Source of the DNA: Staphylotrichum longicolle | Taxonomy: Eukaryota; Ascomycota; Sordariomycetes; Sordariales; Chaetomiaceae | Assembly (NCBI GenBank): GCA_019096155.1 | Contig: JAHCVI010000001.1 | Coordinates: 14,471,243 to 14,535,242, forward strand | Length of the DNA stretch: 64,000 nt | Direction of reading: 5' to 3' | Part shown: piece by piece, positions 1-10,829 of the stretch | How the letters are laid out: each line of letters starts with the position of its first letter | Position numbering within the stretch: the stretch's first letter is position 1 | Program-made: the position numbers and the translations under genes | Notes under the pieces: model-generated | Told to the model about the DNA's origin: nothing | The model's input: only the letters and a program-made list of their open reading frames with translations | Database searches by the model: none

Positions 1-398
1 GCCATATTCGAATCCAAACCCGTTGCCACTGGTGATTGTAAGCCCACATAATGAACTTGTTGTTTTAAGACAGCCCAGAAAGTGACCTTCAGAACGCCGC
101 CAGTGCGCAGCACAACGGAGCAAAAAAGACAGCAAAGGTCTGACTGATGTTTATGGGAGGGGAGCCAGTTTGAGGGTGGGCTATTCCAGGTTGGGGTAGG
201 TGTTCTTTATTTTTGAGCTGAAGAGGTCAGATCTGTTCATAACCACATCCTGTCCCCGGGGAACAGGCGGTTGTGCCGCCGTTGGTAAGCTCATCCAAGA
301 TCATCATCTTAGCAGTCTACAATGGAGAGAACACCGGAACCAAGCGGGCCATGCATCGTATCCTTTGCTCTATAAACACAACTGTTGTTGTTGTCTTC
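1..398. other. Left edge, 3' flank of the first gene
   Basis: No coding region is supported here. The two short plus-strand frames that overlap the end of the next gene have no family resemblance and unlikely composition. This stretch probably contains the 3' untranslated region of the minus-strand membrane-protein gene. No tRNA fold could be built around the TTCGAATCC-like string at the very start. Confidence 0.5.
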
Positions 399-1566
399 TC
401 ATGGTCGATGTGTCTGCACATTATCCACCTCTGCTGCCTCGAACACGCCAAGCTCCTTTGGACCTGTCCCACTCCCGGAACCCAGATAGACACCAGGATG
501 TCCTGTCACCGGCTCAACCCTCTGCTGCATCCCGGTGATCTCAAACACGAGAATAACCCGGCAGACGACTGTCGACGCGACGAAACGCGCCACAATCTTC
601 ACGGCATCCGAGGTGCTGACGAACAAGATGCTCGAAAAGATTAGCGTGCCATAGATGATGTGGGCGACGGTGCCAATCGAGGTGATCCAGGTGCAAAAGA
701 TAAACCAAGCGGTCCTATCCTTTACGGCCAACTTCAGCTTCCCCTCCACACTCCCGCAGTAACACGTCCGGAACTCGCGGGCGGCAAGTCCCACGAAGTT
801 CTGGAGAACACGGCGCATCCATAGCTTAAACCAACAATCCACCTCCCCAGCAGTACCTGTGTCCATCGCCAGTGCCAACTCAGACGCCCCGTCTCGCAAG
901 CCCACCCGCATCCGAACGGTCCAGGCCCCCCACGCATGCAGCACCACCGCCAGGGCCGCCCACAGCGGCGGATGGTACACCGTCTCGGATGAGAAGCTGC
1001 ACACAGCCTGGACGCCGATCAAGTAGCTCAGATGCGCAACATTGGCCACCGCCGCCGCCGCGGCAAGATACTCCACATCACCACCACCACCCGCCCCCTC
1101 CCAACCATCCTCCGCATACCCCATCCTCCCAGCACTCCAACCGGCCCCCACCCTCCCTCACCCCCACCGTCGGCCCCCTCCTCCCCAGCAGCCCCCCAGC
1201 ATCCGCATAGTCAAACAGCCGCATCGGCGCCACCGCCGGCGTCCCCGCCGCCAGCAACGCGGCCAGGCCCGGGCGGCGCAGCGCCAGCACGCCCGTCTCG
1301 ACCGTGTTGGAGCCGACGAGGCTCAGCGTGGTGGGCAGCAGGCCGAGCAGCACGGCGGCGGCGGCCATGTTGGCCTTGGTGGACTCGGTGGCGTTGGCCA
1401 GGAGGCAGTGGACGACGCGGCCCGAGAGGCAGCCGACGTAGTCGCATGTCGTCGGCGCCGAGGGGTTGAGGTACGCGGTAAGTTGCGGGCGGCAGGGGCC
1501 GGCGGTGAATTTATGGAAGGTTGGCGCGTATTGGGGGAAGAAGGTGGTGAAGTGGAGGGGCGTCAT
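399..1566 (-). CDS. Hypothetical multi-pass membrane protein (two frames to be joined)
   Basis: I do not recognise a named function. The N-terminal part (ATG at 1566) has a Cys-containing soluble stretch, then the hydrophobic segment AAAAVLLGLLPTTLSLVGS, then a RRPGLAAL/AGTPAVAP region. This arrangement recalls uncharacterised integral membrane proteins of Sordariomycetes (recalled, not searched). The C-terminal part, in another frame, has hydrophobic segments around VEYLAAAAAVANVAHLSYL, PPLWAALAVVLHAWGAW, TAWFIFCTWITSIGTVAHI and IVARFVASTVVCRVILVF. The two frames overlap between 1078 and 1151. A 52-nt GT..AG intron (about 1117-1168, donor GTGAGG, acceptor GCGGAG) would join them in phase 0. 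It lacks a good branch point, and the region is full of G runs, so an indel is an alternative. The start may also lie further upstream in an unseen exon. Confidence 0.6.
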
Positions 1567-3867
1567 TGTTGTTGTGAGGCCAGCTGTGAGTGTGATGAAG
1601 GGCTGTCTGTACAAATGGAATTTGGGGGCGAGGGTTGATGGGAGAGGGAGTTGGTGTTTGGCGGGTTTCTTTTATTAGGGGTGTTGAGCAGTGGGATGTG
1701 AACATGCCATGACAACTGCGTACCTTACCTGGATATATGCGGATTGTTTTGATGGTTCATCAGAGGTTGGGGACCGGGAGTTGCCAGGGCAGACAGGGGG
1801 GTGCGGTTTTGGCAGTTCCTTCAGGACAGAGTTGGGCATAGTCGCAGGCAGCATCTGTGGCCAGCACCTGTGCCCCTGTCTTTAGGTGGAGAGAGTGACC
1901 AGGAATTGTGCTGTGGGCTCCGCGCCTGACCGAGTGGACGGACTGCCGCCTTTCATCTGCTTCGATGTTGTGAATCAATGCGCCGCAAGGCTGCTGGAGC
2001 TGGGATGCAACCACGGAGAACCAACCCATCAGAGACTAGCACCCGCAATCACACCTTTAACAAGCCTCACACTGTTCTGTTCTGCCAGCTGTTCAGCTTC
2101 ACGTGGCGGGAATGGGGCTGGGAGGACTCAATCCTTTCGAATCCTAAGTCTCATCGTATCCTTGGCATCTTCTGGTGGAACCCGCCGGATTCAGCATTCT
2201 CAAAGTCAGTGGCCATCGCTTATACAGAGGCAGAAAGCAACAGTTCTGACCAGGAATCACCTCCCATGTGAACGACGCCTGACATCCCGTGCTGCTGAAA
2301 CCTGATTCAACGAGGACGACCAGGTCCAATCTCATTTGTGAACGTCCTCTGTGTGCTACTTTGAAGGTACTTGGAGATTCAATGTGTGGAGGATGAATTT
2401 CTCCGTAACATCATGTTCAGTCCTTGATGAGAAAGGCAGACTGGCGGAAACGCCGGAAAGTCCACCCAATGCAAGCGCTGAGCTCTACCACGTTGACGGA
2501 ATTTTGCTGGAGCATCCGATTCCAGTCTCTCGGTCGGAAATCCGGGCAGACCGGCCAGAGACTGATGGTGGCAGTGTTTGCTGAATCCCAGGGCTGCCAA
2601 TCAGCGTTTGTCCTGCACTTCCAATTTCAGGGGCGTTGAGGGGTTTGTGTTGTTCAACGGGTGACGTGGACCGTGCTTCAGCGAGTTGCAACGCTCTTTT
2701 GGGTTGTGCTGCCGTTTTTGAGGGGCGGCAATGAATGGGCTGGAAGCTGGGCTGCCTAAACCGAAACATGATCGTGATTTTGGGATGCCATCGAACCACA
2801 ACACGGGGCTCAGCCACCCAGTCAATGGCCGGGAAACATTGGCATGCTGGACTCTCATGTTTCCAAGTAACAACTTTTGGTTCCCGAAATTGACCTTCTC
2901 TTCTCTCGAGCTCTCTCTCTCTCTCTGCTGGGGGATGGAAACCTCCGGGGATTACGCTCGGGCAGTGCCAGCACCCCACCAATGATGTCATTGACCCCTT
3001 CGCCGCCATCGACGGATGATGAATATCCTCAAAGTACCTTGGAAATAACACCGAGCTTCAGTGAAGAACCCGCAATGAGATGGAATGACAGTTATGCTTG
3101 CAGTGCCGATGCATCAGCCGGCATTTTGACGAGGCATTCCTTGTGCACAAGGGAAGTTAGCAGGTGGCGCACTCCCTTGACTCGCCCAGAACCAGATCGG
3201 CGACACTGCAGATGACAAGCTTTGCGGGAGCACAAGTCACCGCAGGCGGGGTTTCCTTGCTGCATGCCCCATTCAATGCAAGGAAGCAGAAGCGGATGCA
3301 TGTTCACCAGGTTGAGAGAGAGAAGACGCAGCCTGGCAGCCCAATGGAGAGAGGCCAATGGAAGGAACCTGGAAGCCTGCCCAACGCGAGCTGCTGGAGG
3401 TGCTTTGTGCTGCACCTGCCCCTCTGGAACACGACCCCTCTTTTCGCCTGGTCTCGACGTGGGGCGGCCTCCCCCCTCAGTCTCTGGTTCCCTTCCCTCT
3501 TCTCATCTCGAGTTCCATGTTTGTACCAAGTCCATGACAAATTGAAAGTCAATCCAGCTTCATCGAGAGTGGCTCTGCCAAACCGGTCAGTGCCCTGCTC
3601 ATTTCCAGTCCCTGACCCCCACCCGTGCATCATGAGATGTCCAGGGCCAAAGCCTCCCACTCATTCCAAGTCTGTGCATCAACCCAGGGAGCTGACAGAC
3701 AGCACAGAAAAGGGTTGCTTACGTTTTGCTGTCTATAAAATCTCGCTCACAGAGCTCCAAAACCTCCATTCTTCTTTCTTGCTGGAAACATCGGCTTCCA
3801 CACCCGATACACAGCAACCACTCCCACACACAACCATTCCCTTGTGTCCTGATCACACACCGCCAAG
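1567..3867. other. Intergenic, promoter side of GAD
   Basis: This is 2.3 kb between two divergently placed genes. All frames are short and look non-coding. There is a CT dinucleotide run near 2910-2927. Nothing else was identified apart from the TATA box listed separately, so I read it as upstream regulatory sequence for both neighbours. Confidence 0.5.
3734..3740 (+). promoter_or_regulatory. TATA box of the glutamate decarboxylase gene
   Basis: TATAAAA lies 128 nt before the GAD start codon, followed by a pyrimidine-rich stretch and C/A-rich leader, a normal arrangement for a strongly regulated fungal gene. The position is seen directly; its use is inferred. Confidence 0.6.
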
Positions 3868-5769
3868 ATGGTGCATCTCCAAACCATTCCGGCCAAGGAC
3901 GACGCCAACAACTCGCTCGTCTCAGGCATCAAGAAGGTCCACCTTCAACTCGCCAACGACGATGACAGCTTCACCACCAGCGTCTATGGCTCCCGCTTCG
4001 CCGCCCAAGACCTTCCCCGGCACGAAATGCCCGAGGGTGAGATGCCCAAGGAGGTGGCCTACCGCATGATCAAAGACGAGCTGAGCTTGGACGGCAACCC
4101 CATGCTGAAGTGAGCCGTCTTGTTCCCGCCAACCGCCAAAGTCGAGATGCTGACTGAGACCCTCCTCAAGCCTGGCATCTTTTGTCACCACCTACATGGT
4201 ATGGGCCTGATCAGCTCTGTCCCCCTCAATTCCTTGGTTGCCTAACACTCAACAGGAAGAAGAAGCGGAGAAGCTCATGGCTGAGTCCTTCTCCAAGAAC
4301 TTCATCGACTACGAAGAGTACCCTCAGTCCGCCGACATCCAGAACAGATGCGTCTCCATGATCGGCCGCCTTTTCCACGCCCCCGTCGGGGAAGGCGAGA
4401 GCGTCGGTGCCATCGGCACATCGTGCGTGGGCAGCTCCGAGGCCATCATGCTGGCCGTGCTGGCCATGAAGAAGCGCTGGAAGAACAAGCGCCAGGCTGA
4501 GGGCAAGCCCTGCGACAAGCCCAACCTCGTCATGTCCTCGGCCGTGCAGGTCTGCTGGGAGAAGGCGACCCGCTACTTTGAGATTGACGAAAAGCTCGTC
4601 TACTGCACTGAGGACCGCTACGTCGTCGACCCTGAGGAGACGGTCAGCTTGGTTGACGAGAACACCATTGGCATCTGCCTTATCATGGGAACCACGTACA
4701 CCGGCGAGTATGAAGACGTTAAGGCCGTCAACGACTTGCTCACTAAGAAGGGTCTGAACACGCCGATTCACGTTGACGCTGCCAGCGGTGGGTTTGTGGC
4801 ACCCTTCGTCGTGCCGGATCTCGAGTGGGACTTTAGACTGGACCACGTGGTCTCGATCAACGTCTCTGGACACAAGGTGAATATCCCCATCTCCTTCTCC
4901 CCCATCTACGCCTCTCCTCTCCCTTCCCTTTTGTTTTTTTTTTTTTTTCTTCTTCCATTTTCTCTCTCTTTTTTTTCCTTTTTTTTTTTTTTTTTTTTTT
5001 TTTTTGGTATGTTTGCTGACTTTTGTAGTACGGCCTCGTCTACCCCGGCGTTGGATGGGTTGTCTGGCGCAGCGCCGAGTATCTGCCACAGGAGCTCGTC
5101 TTCAACATCAACTACCTCGGAGCCGATCAAGCGTCATTCACGCTGAACTTCAGCAAGGGCGCCAGCCAGGTCATCGGCCAGTACTACCAGCTCATCCGTC
5201 TTGGCAAGCACGGCTACAAGGCTATCATGAGCAACCTGACGCGGACGGCTGACTACCTGTCGGACTCGCTCGAAGCACTCGGATTCATCATCATGTCCAA
5301 GAAGTCGGGCGAGGGCCTGCCGCTGGTGGCCTTCCGGCTTCCCCCCCAAGAGGACCGCAACTACGACGAGTTCTCTCTCGCGCACGCTCTAAGGTCAAGG
5401 GGCTGGGTTTTGCCCGCGTACACGATGGCGCCGCACTCCAACAACCTGAAGATGATCCGCGTGGTGGTGCGCGAGGACTTCACCAAGAACCGGTGTGACA
5501 GCTTGATCGCCGACATCAAGCTCAGCCAGCACCTGCTGGAACAGATGGACCGCGACAGCATCAAGAAGCACGAGGAGTTTATCCACAAACACCACACGGC
5601 CAGTGGCAAGGCCACACACAACCATCCCAAGTACCGGGTAAGGTCCTGTGCTGCTGTTCTTTTGACCCTTTTTTTTGTTGTGCCCCACATAAAATACTGA
5701 CCGCAGAAACTGCAGAAGGAAAAACACTCGCTCCAAGGGAAAACCGGCAAAACTCACGCTGTCTGCTAA
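3868..5769 (+). CDS. GAD1: Glutamate decarboxylase
   Basis: PLP enzyme that converts glutamate to GABA plus CO2 in the cytosol, the first step of the GABA shunt, linked to stress and conidial germination in fungi. Five exons were assembled: 3868-4109, 4171-4198 (28 nt), 4256-4876, 5029-5637 and 5707-5769, giving 520 aa, normal for the family. All junctions keep frame and use GT..AG with CTGAC/CTAAC branch points. Motifs seen are SSEAIMLAVLAMKKRWKN, HVDAASGGFVAPF (PLP-binding Asp) and INVSGHK, whose lysine is the Schiff-base residue 297. Intron 3 begins directly after this Lys codon and carries very long T runs. The protein ends KTHAVC. A second open tail (5789-5935) could replace the last exon by use of a downstream acceptor. 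A TATA box lies upstream. Confidence 0.95.
4934..5005 (+). repeat. Long poly-T tracts inside GAD intron 3
   Basis: Runs of 15 T (4934-4948), 8 T (4969-4976) and 27 T (4979-5005), separated by CT-rich sequence, lie between the donor at 4877 and the acceptor ending at 5028. A branch point GCTGAC follows the last run. The tract is far longer than an ordinary polypyrimidine tract, and its exact length is likely to be unreliable in any assembly. Confidence 0.8.
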
Positions 5770-5788
5770 GGCACACCAAGAGCGGCAG

Positions 5789-5935
5789 GTCAGCGTCGAG
5801 ATGCCCGGCGGTCCGGGCGGTTTGGCCAAGACGATTCAGACGCACAAGGTGGGGCGGGAGGAGACGGCGACGTTGAGTCTGGAGCTGCCGGGTGGGCAGC
5901 AGCTGCTGACGATGAGGATTGCATGCCCGTCATGA
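5789..5935 (+). other. Possible alternative 3' exon of GAD
   Basis: If the last GAD intron is spliced from the same donor (5638) to the AG at 5787-5788 instead of 5705-5706, the frame stays open for 48 residues. The tail starts VSVEMPGGPGGLAK and ends LLTMRIACPS before a TGA at 5933-5935. Composition is coding-like, with high GC third positions. The putative branch site (TGCTAAG) overlaps the normal stop codon. The frame and splice sites are observed; use of this exon is inferred. Confidence 0.35.
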
Positions 5936-6073
5936 CTGGATGACTGATGAGCCATGCTTTGGGTGGGTAGGGTTGGGCTTGGGCTTGGGCTGAGGTGGGT
6001 TGGGCTGGGCAAGGGCAAGGGGAATGGACTAAGCCGGGGTACAGAGGCTTTCACTTCATTTCGTGAGTGTATT

Positions 6074-6080
6074 TGAGTCA
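6074..6080 (+). promoter_or_regulatory. Gcn4/CPC1-type site TGAGTCA
   Basis: A perfect TGAGTCA heptamer 560 nt before the aminotransferase start. This is the binding site of the bZIP cross-pathway control factor (Gcn4, CPC1, CpcA), which induces amino-acid biosynthesis genes, including arginine genes, on starvation. Confidence 0.45.
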
Positions 6081-6438
6081 TGGCTACGTGCCCTCTTTCA
6101 AGGGTGTTGCAAATACTGAGTGGTGATTTTCTTTGCATTTTGCACCCTTTGTTGAAACGGAATTCTCGCCGATCCCTCCTCTTTAGATACCACTCACTTG
6201 TCAAATCGAAACTCCCATCTTTGGTAATTGACCTCTACTTTGTGACCAGCAATGGGATTGTCGCTGTTCTTGGGCTGATTCTGTGGAGAGAGCTGGCGAG
6301 AACCTTGATGGGCGGGAGTGGCTCTGGAGACGAACAGGGGTTCTTATCGATAAACAATTCCGCGGTGTGAATGGGTGTGTGGGGTCAAATCTGCAACTCC
6401 CGACATCGCTTCGAGGGTTTTTGTGTGGAATCTGAACA

Positions 6439-6488
6439 TGACTCCTCCGTCTTGAATTCCCAATTGCTGCATGACTGAGATCGAGTCA
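6439..6488 (+). promoter_or_regulatory. Pair of TGACTC half-consensus sites
   Basis: TGACTC at 6439-6444 and its reverse complement GAGTCA at 6483-6488 lie 150-200 nt upstream of the arginine-pathway gene, the usual distance for CPC1/Gcn4 control. Together with the TGAGTCA further upstream they make cross-pathway regulation likely; this is inference from motif and context. Confidence 0.45.
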
Positions 6489-6639
6489 CAGCTATTTTTG
6501 TGAAGGCTATAAGTTGCCGTTGTCCTGAGAGGACTTTTCGACTCAATTGATACCCAGGCCATCCGATTTCACGCTATTCGTCCCATCTTTGCTTCCCTGG
6601 GACAATTCACTCGGTGCCCTCGCACCCACTCCTCCAAAG

Positions 6640-8053
6640 ATGGCCTTCCGTGCGTCTCTGCGGCTCGCCGCTGCCGCCCGCCCGGCCATCCGCCCGGGTG
6701 CGGCCCGCTTCTTCTCCCAGTCCTCAGTTGTGAGGGCCAGACCGTCCCCCCCGGATCCACAGAAGACTCGCCCAGCGGCACCCTCATCCGCGAGCATGCC
6801 CCTTTCATGGTGGCTACTTACGCCCGTCCTCCGCCCGTGTTCGTCAAGGGCGAGGGCTCTTATCTCTGGGACGTCGAGGACAGGAAGTACCTCGACTTCA
6901 CCGCTGGCATCGCCGTCAACTCGCTCGGACACTGCGATGCCAAGATGGCCGAGTTGATCGCCCAGCAGGTACCTTCCCCCTTCTTTCTGCCACTTATACT
7001 CGGTACATCTGACACATTCCCCAGTCCCAAACTCTCATCCACGCCTCCAACCTCTACTACAACCCCTGGACCGGCGCCCTCTCCAAGCTCCTCATCGAAC
7101 AGACCCGCGCCTCGGGCGGCATGCACGACGCCGCGGCCGCCTTCATCTGCAACTCCGGCAGCGAGGCCAACGAGGCCGGCATCAAGTTCGCCCGCAAGGT
7201 CGGCAAGGTCCTGCGCCCGGACGGCTCCAAGACTGAGATCGTCTCCTTCCGCAACGCCTTCCACGGCCGCACCATGGGCTCCCTGTCCGCGACGCCCAAC
7301 CCCAAGTACCAGGCCCCCTTCGCGCCCATGGTCCCCGGCTTCCGCGTCGGCGACCTCAACGACACCGCGGCCCTGCCCGACCTCGTCACCGACGCCACCT
7401 GCTCCGTCATCGTCGAGCCCATCCAGGGCGAGGGCGGCGTGCAGGTCGCCTCGGACGAGTTCCTGCTCGCGCTGGCCAAGCGCTGCCGCGAGGTCGGCGC
7501 CGTCCTGCACTTTGACGAGATCCAGTGCGGCCTGTCGCGCACGGGCACCTTCTGGGCGCACAGCCACCTGCCCAAGGAGGCGCACCCGGACATCATCACC
7601 ACGGCCAAGGCGCTGGGCAACGGGTTCCCCATCGGCGCCACGCTGGTGAACGAGCGCGTGGCCGAGAAGATCAAGGTCGGCGACCACGGGACCACGTTTG
7701 GCGGGAACCCGCTCGCGTGCAGGCTGGGCGTGTACATCGTGGAGAGGCTGGCTGAGAAGGGGCTGCAGGAGGGCGTGGTCAAGAAGGGGGAGGTGTTTAG
7801 GAAGGGGTTCGAGGCGCTGAGGGCAAAGTACCCCGAGCTGGTGAAGGAAGTCAGGGGGAAGGGGCTGATTCTGGGCTTGCAGCTGAGCGAGGACCCCGGG
7901 GCGATTGTCAAGGCCGCGAGGGAGAGGGGGTTGTTGGTGATCACGGCAGGGACCAACACGCTGAGGTTTGTGCCGAGCTTGGTGATGAGTGAGCAGGAGA
8001 TCCAGGAGGGGCTGCGCATCTTGGAGGAGGCGATCGAGGCGACAAGGCAGTAG
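6640..8053 (+). CDS. ARG8: Acetylornithine aminotransferase, mitochondrial (frame break in exon 1)
   Basis: PLP class-III aminotransferase that makes N-acetylornithine from N-acetylglutamate semialdehyde in the mitochondrial arginine pathway. Exon 1 (6640-6968) starts with an arginine- and alanine-rich presequence (RASLRLAAAARPAIRPGAA) and continues, in another frame, with REHAPFMVATYARPPP. Exon 2 (7025-8053) holds the rest. The intron 6969-7024 is in phase 0 only if one base is added upstream, giving about 452 aa. The break maps to a C7 run at 6746-6752; an eighth C would restore the frame. Motifs seen include NSGSEANEAGIKFARK, FHGRTMGSLSATPNPKY, VEPIQGEGGVQ, FDEIQCGLSRTG, and TTAKALGNGFPIGA with the PLP lysine near residue 305. 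Identity is firm; whether the frameshift is real is not. Confidence 0.92.
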
Positions 8054-9549
8054 GTATGGGTGGGGTCAGGGGCAGTAGATACGACGGAGGGTAGAGCGGC
8101 ACCTCTGGTTTCTCATTTAGCGTCTAGATCGTGATGGCTGTTACAGTTGGTTGGAGTTTGGAGTCAAAGATCTGACTTGTTTCTCGAGTCTGATACATCC
8201 TGGTGACTCTTATGTGGAGATACACCACCGCAGATCAGCGTTTGACCGCATCTGGGTGTCGGTCTCTCCGAGGTACACCATCACAACCGTGCCTCAGCTG
8301 AACGAGCCCCAGGGCCAATCCTGCCAACGAGAACCATTGTCTATGGCTGACGATTGTTGGTGTGACTGCCGCCAAAACCAGTTCGCAAGTTACTGCCAGA
8401 TCACAAAACAGAGACTACAACACCCACCGTCGTCACTTCTGTGCTGGTGCATGTGTAAGGACTCCGCGACAACCAGATGCAGAGTCACAGGGGCTGTCCC
8501 TCAGGGCCAGATCTTGGTGTGACTGCATCTCTGTGTTGGTGGAGGTGTCAGACCAAGTCTCTGCAACCAACACTCCCACCCTCACCCCGTTCTATCCCTC
8601 TCACACCAGCGACAAGCCTGTCCCACGAAACGAACCCATGGTATGTCTCCCGTACCTCCATCCATGCCTTGTAGCTTGGTGTCTATGGACGTGTAGATTG
8701 AGATCGCCGTCACCCTGCGGCACGGGCATCCGCGAGAGACTGAAGTACCCATCAGTTGCACGAACCTTTTGCCACGTTGTGTGAGAGATGAGTGTCTGCC
8801 ACGTTCGTAGACATGTAACAACGAATGAGCACGTGCCACACGTTGCACCCTTTGATCCTGCAGACGGAGTGAAGAGACAAGAAACCTGCACTTGAAGCGA
8901 AGAAACACCCTCCCGCAGATCCACAGCAAGGAGCTCACCAGGCAAGAAACAGCGACCCATACACATCCTCCCATTCAGCAAACAACCACACACACATTAA
9001 AACACATCTGTCCAGTGCTTACGATAGAAAAATCCTGAATCAACGAACGGTATCGATATCATTCCAAGTCATGACCAAGTGATGTGATGATGTGTATCCC
9101 AAGTCCTCTTTTCTCTAGCGAGTGCCCAATTCACACCCCTCTCCAGTATTGTTACACAGTGCAGCCCAAAGGCACATACCACCACCACCACCACCACTAA
9201 AAACAAAAAACGCCTTGAAAGGGCTCGAGATCAAGTCACCAAGAAGAGCTGATTCTGGCCTTTCCCTATGTTCTCAATAAACGAGTGACAAACAAAATGG
9301 TCCAGTCCACCCCAATCCACCAAGAAGCGGTGATGGGGGTGGTTGCCAGGGGGTATAGAAAGCGATGAAAATGATGCCATCGGGACAAAAAATGCCAACC
9401 AGTTTCCATCCATGCCCATCGGTCAAACCAAGAGAAAAAAAAACCAAATGCCTCAAAAGTGGGCGCGCTCAGGAGTTAACTGAATAACTCCCAAGCAGAG
9501 AAGTGAAATCTTGGGTTCTCTTCGCTCCGAGATAAGCCACTGCAGCAGC
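8054..9549. other. Intergenic, convergent 3' ends
   Basis: This is 1.5 kb between the 3' ends of the aminotransferase (+) and the LPMO gene (-). Frames are short and unlike known proteins. A short ACC/CCA triplet run lies at about 9179-9197. Presumed 3' untranslated and spacer sequence. Confidence 0.5.
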
Positions 9550-10829
9550 TTAAGCCGAGAGACGGACCTTGCCCGAGCGGCGGATCTTCGGGCCAGCCTT
9601 GACGACGACCAGCTCGGGGCCCTCGCCGGCGGTGCAGACGGTGCCGGGCGCGGTGGGCTGGATGACGGACCAGGTGCCGCTGGCGCAGCGCTGCCAGCTC
9701 GTGCCGTTGACGCAGTTCCAGTTGCCCTCGGCGGTGCAGGCGGATCCGGGTGTCTTGGCCAGGGAGTTGTTGACGGTGCCGGAGCCGGAGCCGGAGCCGG
9801 TGGTGCCGGTGGCGGCGGGGGCCTTGACCGAGGAGACGAGGGTCGTGGGCGTAGGGGCGACGGTCGGGGTCGGGGCCGGGGCGGCGGCGCTCGAGGCGGG
9901 CAGGGTCACGAAGACGCCACTGTGATATGAGGTTAGTAAGACAGACTCGGATAGGTACAAGATGAAAAGGTGAGAAGGACAGAGACATACCCAGGAAGCT
10001 GGACGGGCGCAGAAGGCGAGGGAGCGGGAGTGGGAGCAACCGTGGCCTGCACGGCGGAAGAGCTCGGGGCACTGCCGCTGCCCGCGCCGTTACCAGCACC
10101 CGCACCGGCGCCGGAGCCAGCGCCCGCGCCGCAGGAACCGATGGGCTTGCCGAAGTTGCTGCCGGAGCGGACGACATCCGGGCCGGGGTTGGGGAAGTCG
10201 ACGTCGGTGCCCTCGGAGGTGGAGCAGCCGTTGCCGATGTTGGCGAGAAAGATCTGGGGGCGCGACGAGAAGGCAGCGGTGGCGCGCTCCTCGACCTTGG
10301 GCTCCTCGACCTCGCGCTTGGCACCGCCGCCGCCGATGGTGACGGGGGCGCAGTTCATGTACTGCTCGCGGTTGCCGATCTGGTTGCTCCAGGTCCAGGC
10401 CCAGATGGCCTCGCCAGCGGGCGCATCCGAGGGGATGGTGAAGGGGTAGTTGGACGAGAGCGGGCAGCCGCCGATGATGGACTGGATGACGGTGAAGGTC
10501 TTGCCCTTGTCGTAGCTCAGGCTGACCTGGCACGAGCCGCCGCCGTGGGGGGCGCCGCCGACCACGGTGAAGTTGTAGTTGCCGCCGGGCGCGAAGGTGG
10601 CGGTGCTCTTGCCGGCGGCGCTGCCGAGGTCAGAGTGGTAGCCCTTGCACGGGTAGTTGGCGCCCGAGGCCGCGAGGGGAGCCGTGTTGGTGTAGTCGAC
10701 GTTGACGGCGTTGGGGTTGAACTTGGACCGGAAGGGGGGAGGGAACGAGATCTCCATGTGGGCCGAGGCGAGCTGGCTGCCTGCAAGCAGGACGGCGAGG
10801 GCGCCGGTGGTGAGTCCGTTGGAAAACAT
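9550..10829 (-). CDS. AA11-type lytic polysaccharide monooxygenase (chitin-active) with C-terminal Cys-rich module
   Basis: Secreted copper monooxygenase expected to cleave crystalline chitin oxidatively. Two exons (10829-9991 and 9919-9550) joined by a 71-nt intron give 402 aa. The signal peptide is about residues 1-23, ending LASA, and cleavage leaves an N-terminal His (HMEISFPPPFRSKFNP), the first ligand of the histidine brace. The second ligand is His95 in GGAPHGGGSCQ. Other AA11-like stretches are NYPCKGYHSDLG, SYDKGKTFTVIQSIIGGC, YPFTIPSDAPAGEAIWAWTW and GNREQYMNCAPVTI. A GAGAGSGAG-type and Pro/Ser linker leads to a six-Cys module (CTAEGNWNCVNGTSWQRC, then CTAG) like the X278 module often attached to AA11 enzymes. 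The family calls are recalled from motifs, not searched. Confidence 0.9.

Larger units (their letters stand above)
5770..6639. other. Intergenic between GAD and the aminotransferase
   Basis: Contains the possible alternative last exon of GAD (5789-5935), GAD 3' sequence, a G/T-rich stretch of TTGGGC repeats near 5960-6020, and the aminotransferase promoter with three Gcn4/CPC1-type sites listed separately. No other gene was seen. Confidence 0.55.

Noticed and set aside
1..16. TTCGAATCC string like a tRNA T-loop
   Set aside because: Stem bases around it do not pair and no matching anticodon or acceptor arm is present.
2485..3051. Minus-strand frame of 188 codons upstream of GAD
   Set aside because: No family resemblance, and overlapping frames on both strands are of similar quality.
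4226..5089. Minus-strand Lys/Glu-rich frame across GAD
   Set aside because: Antisense to GAD exon 3; the lysine run is the poly-T intron read backwards.
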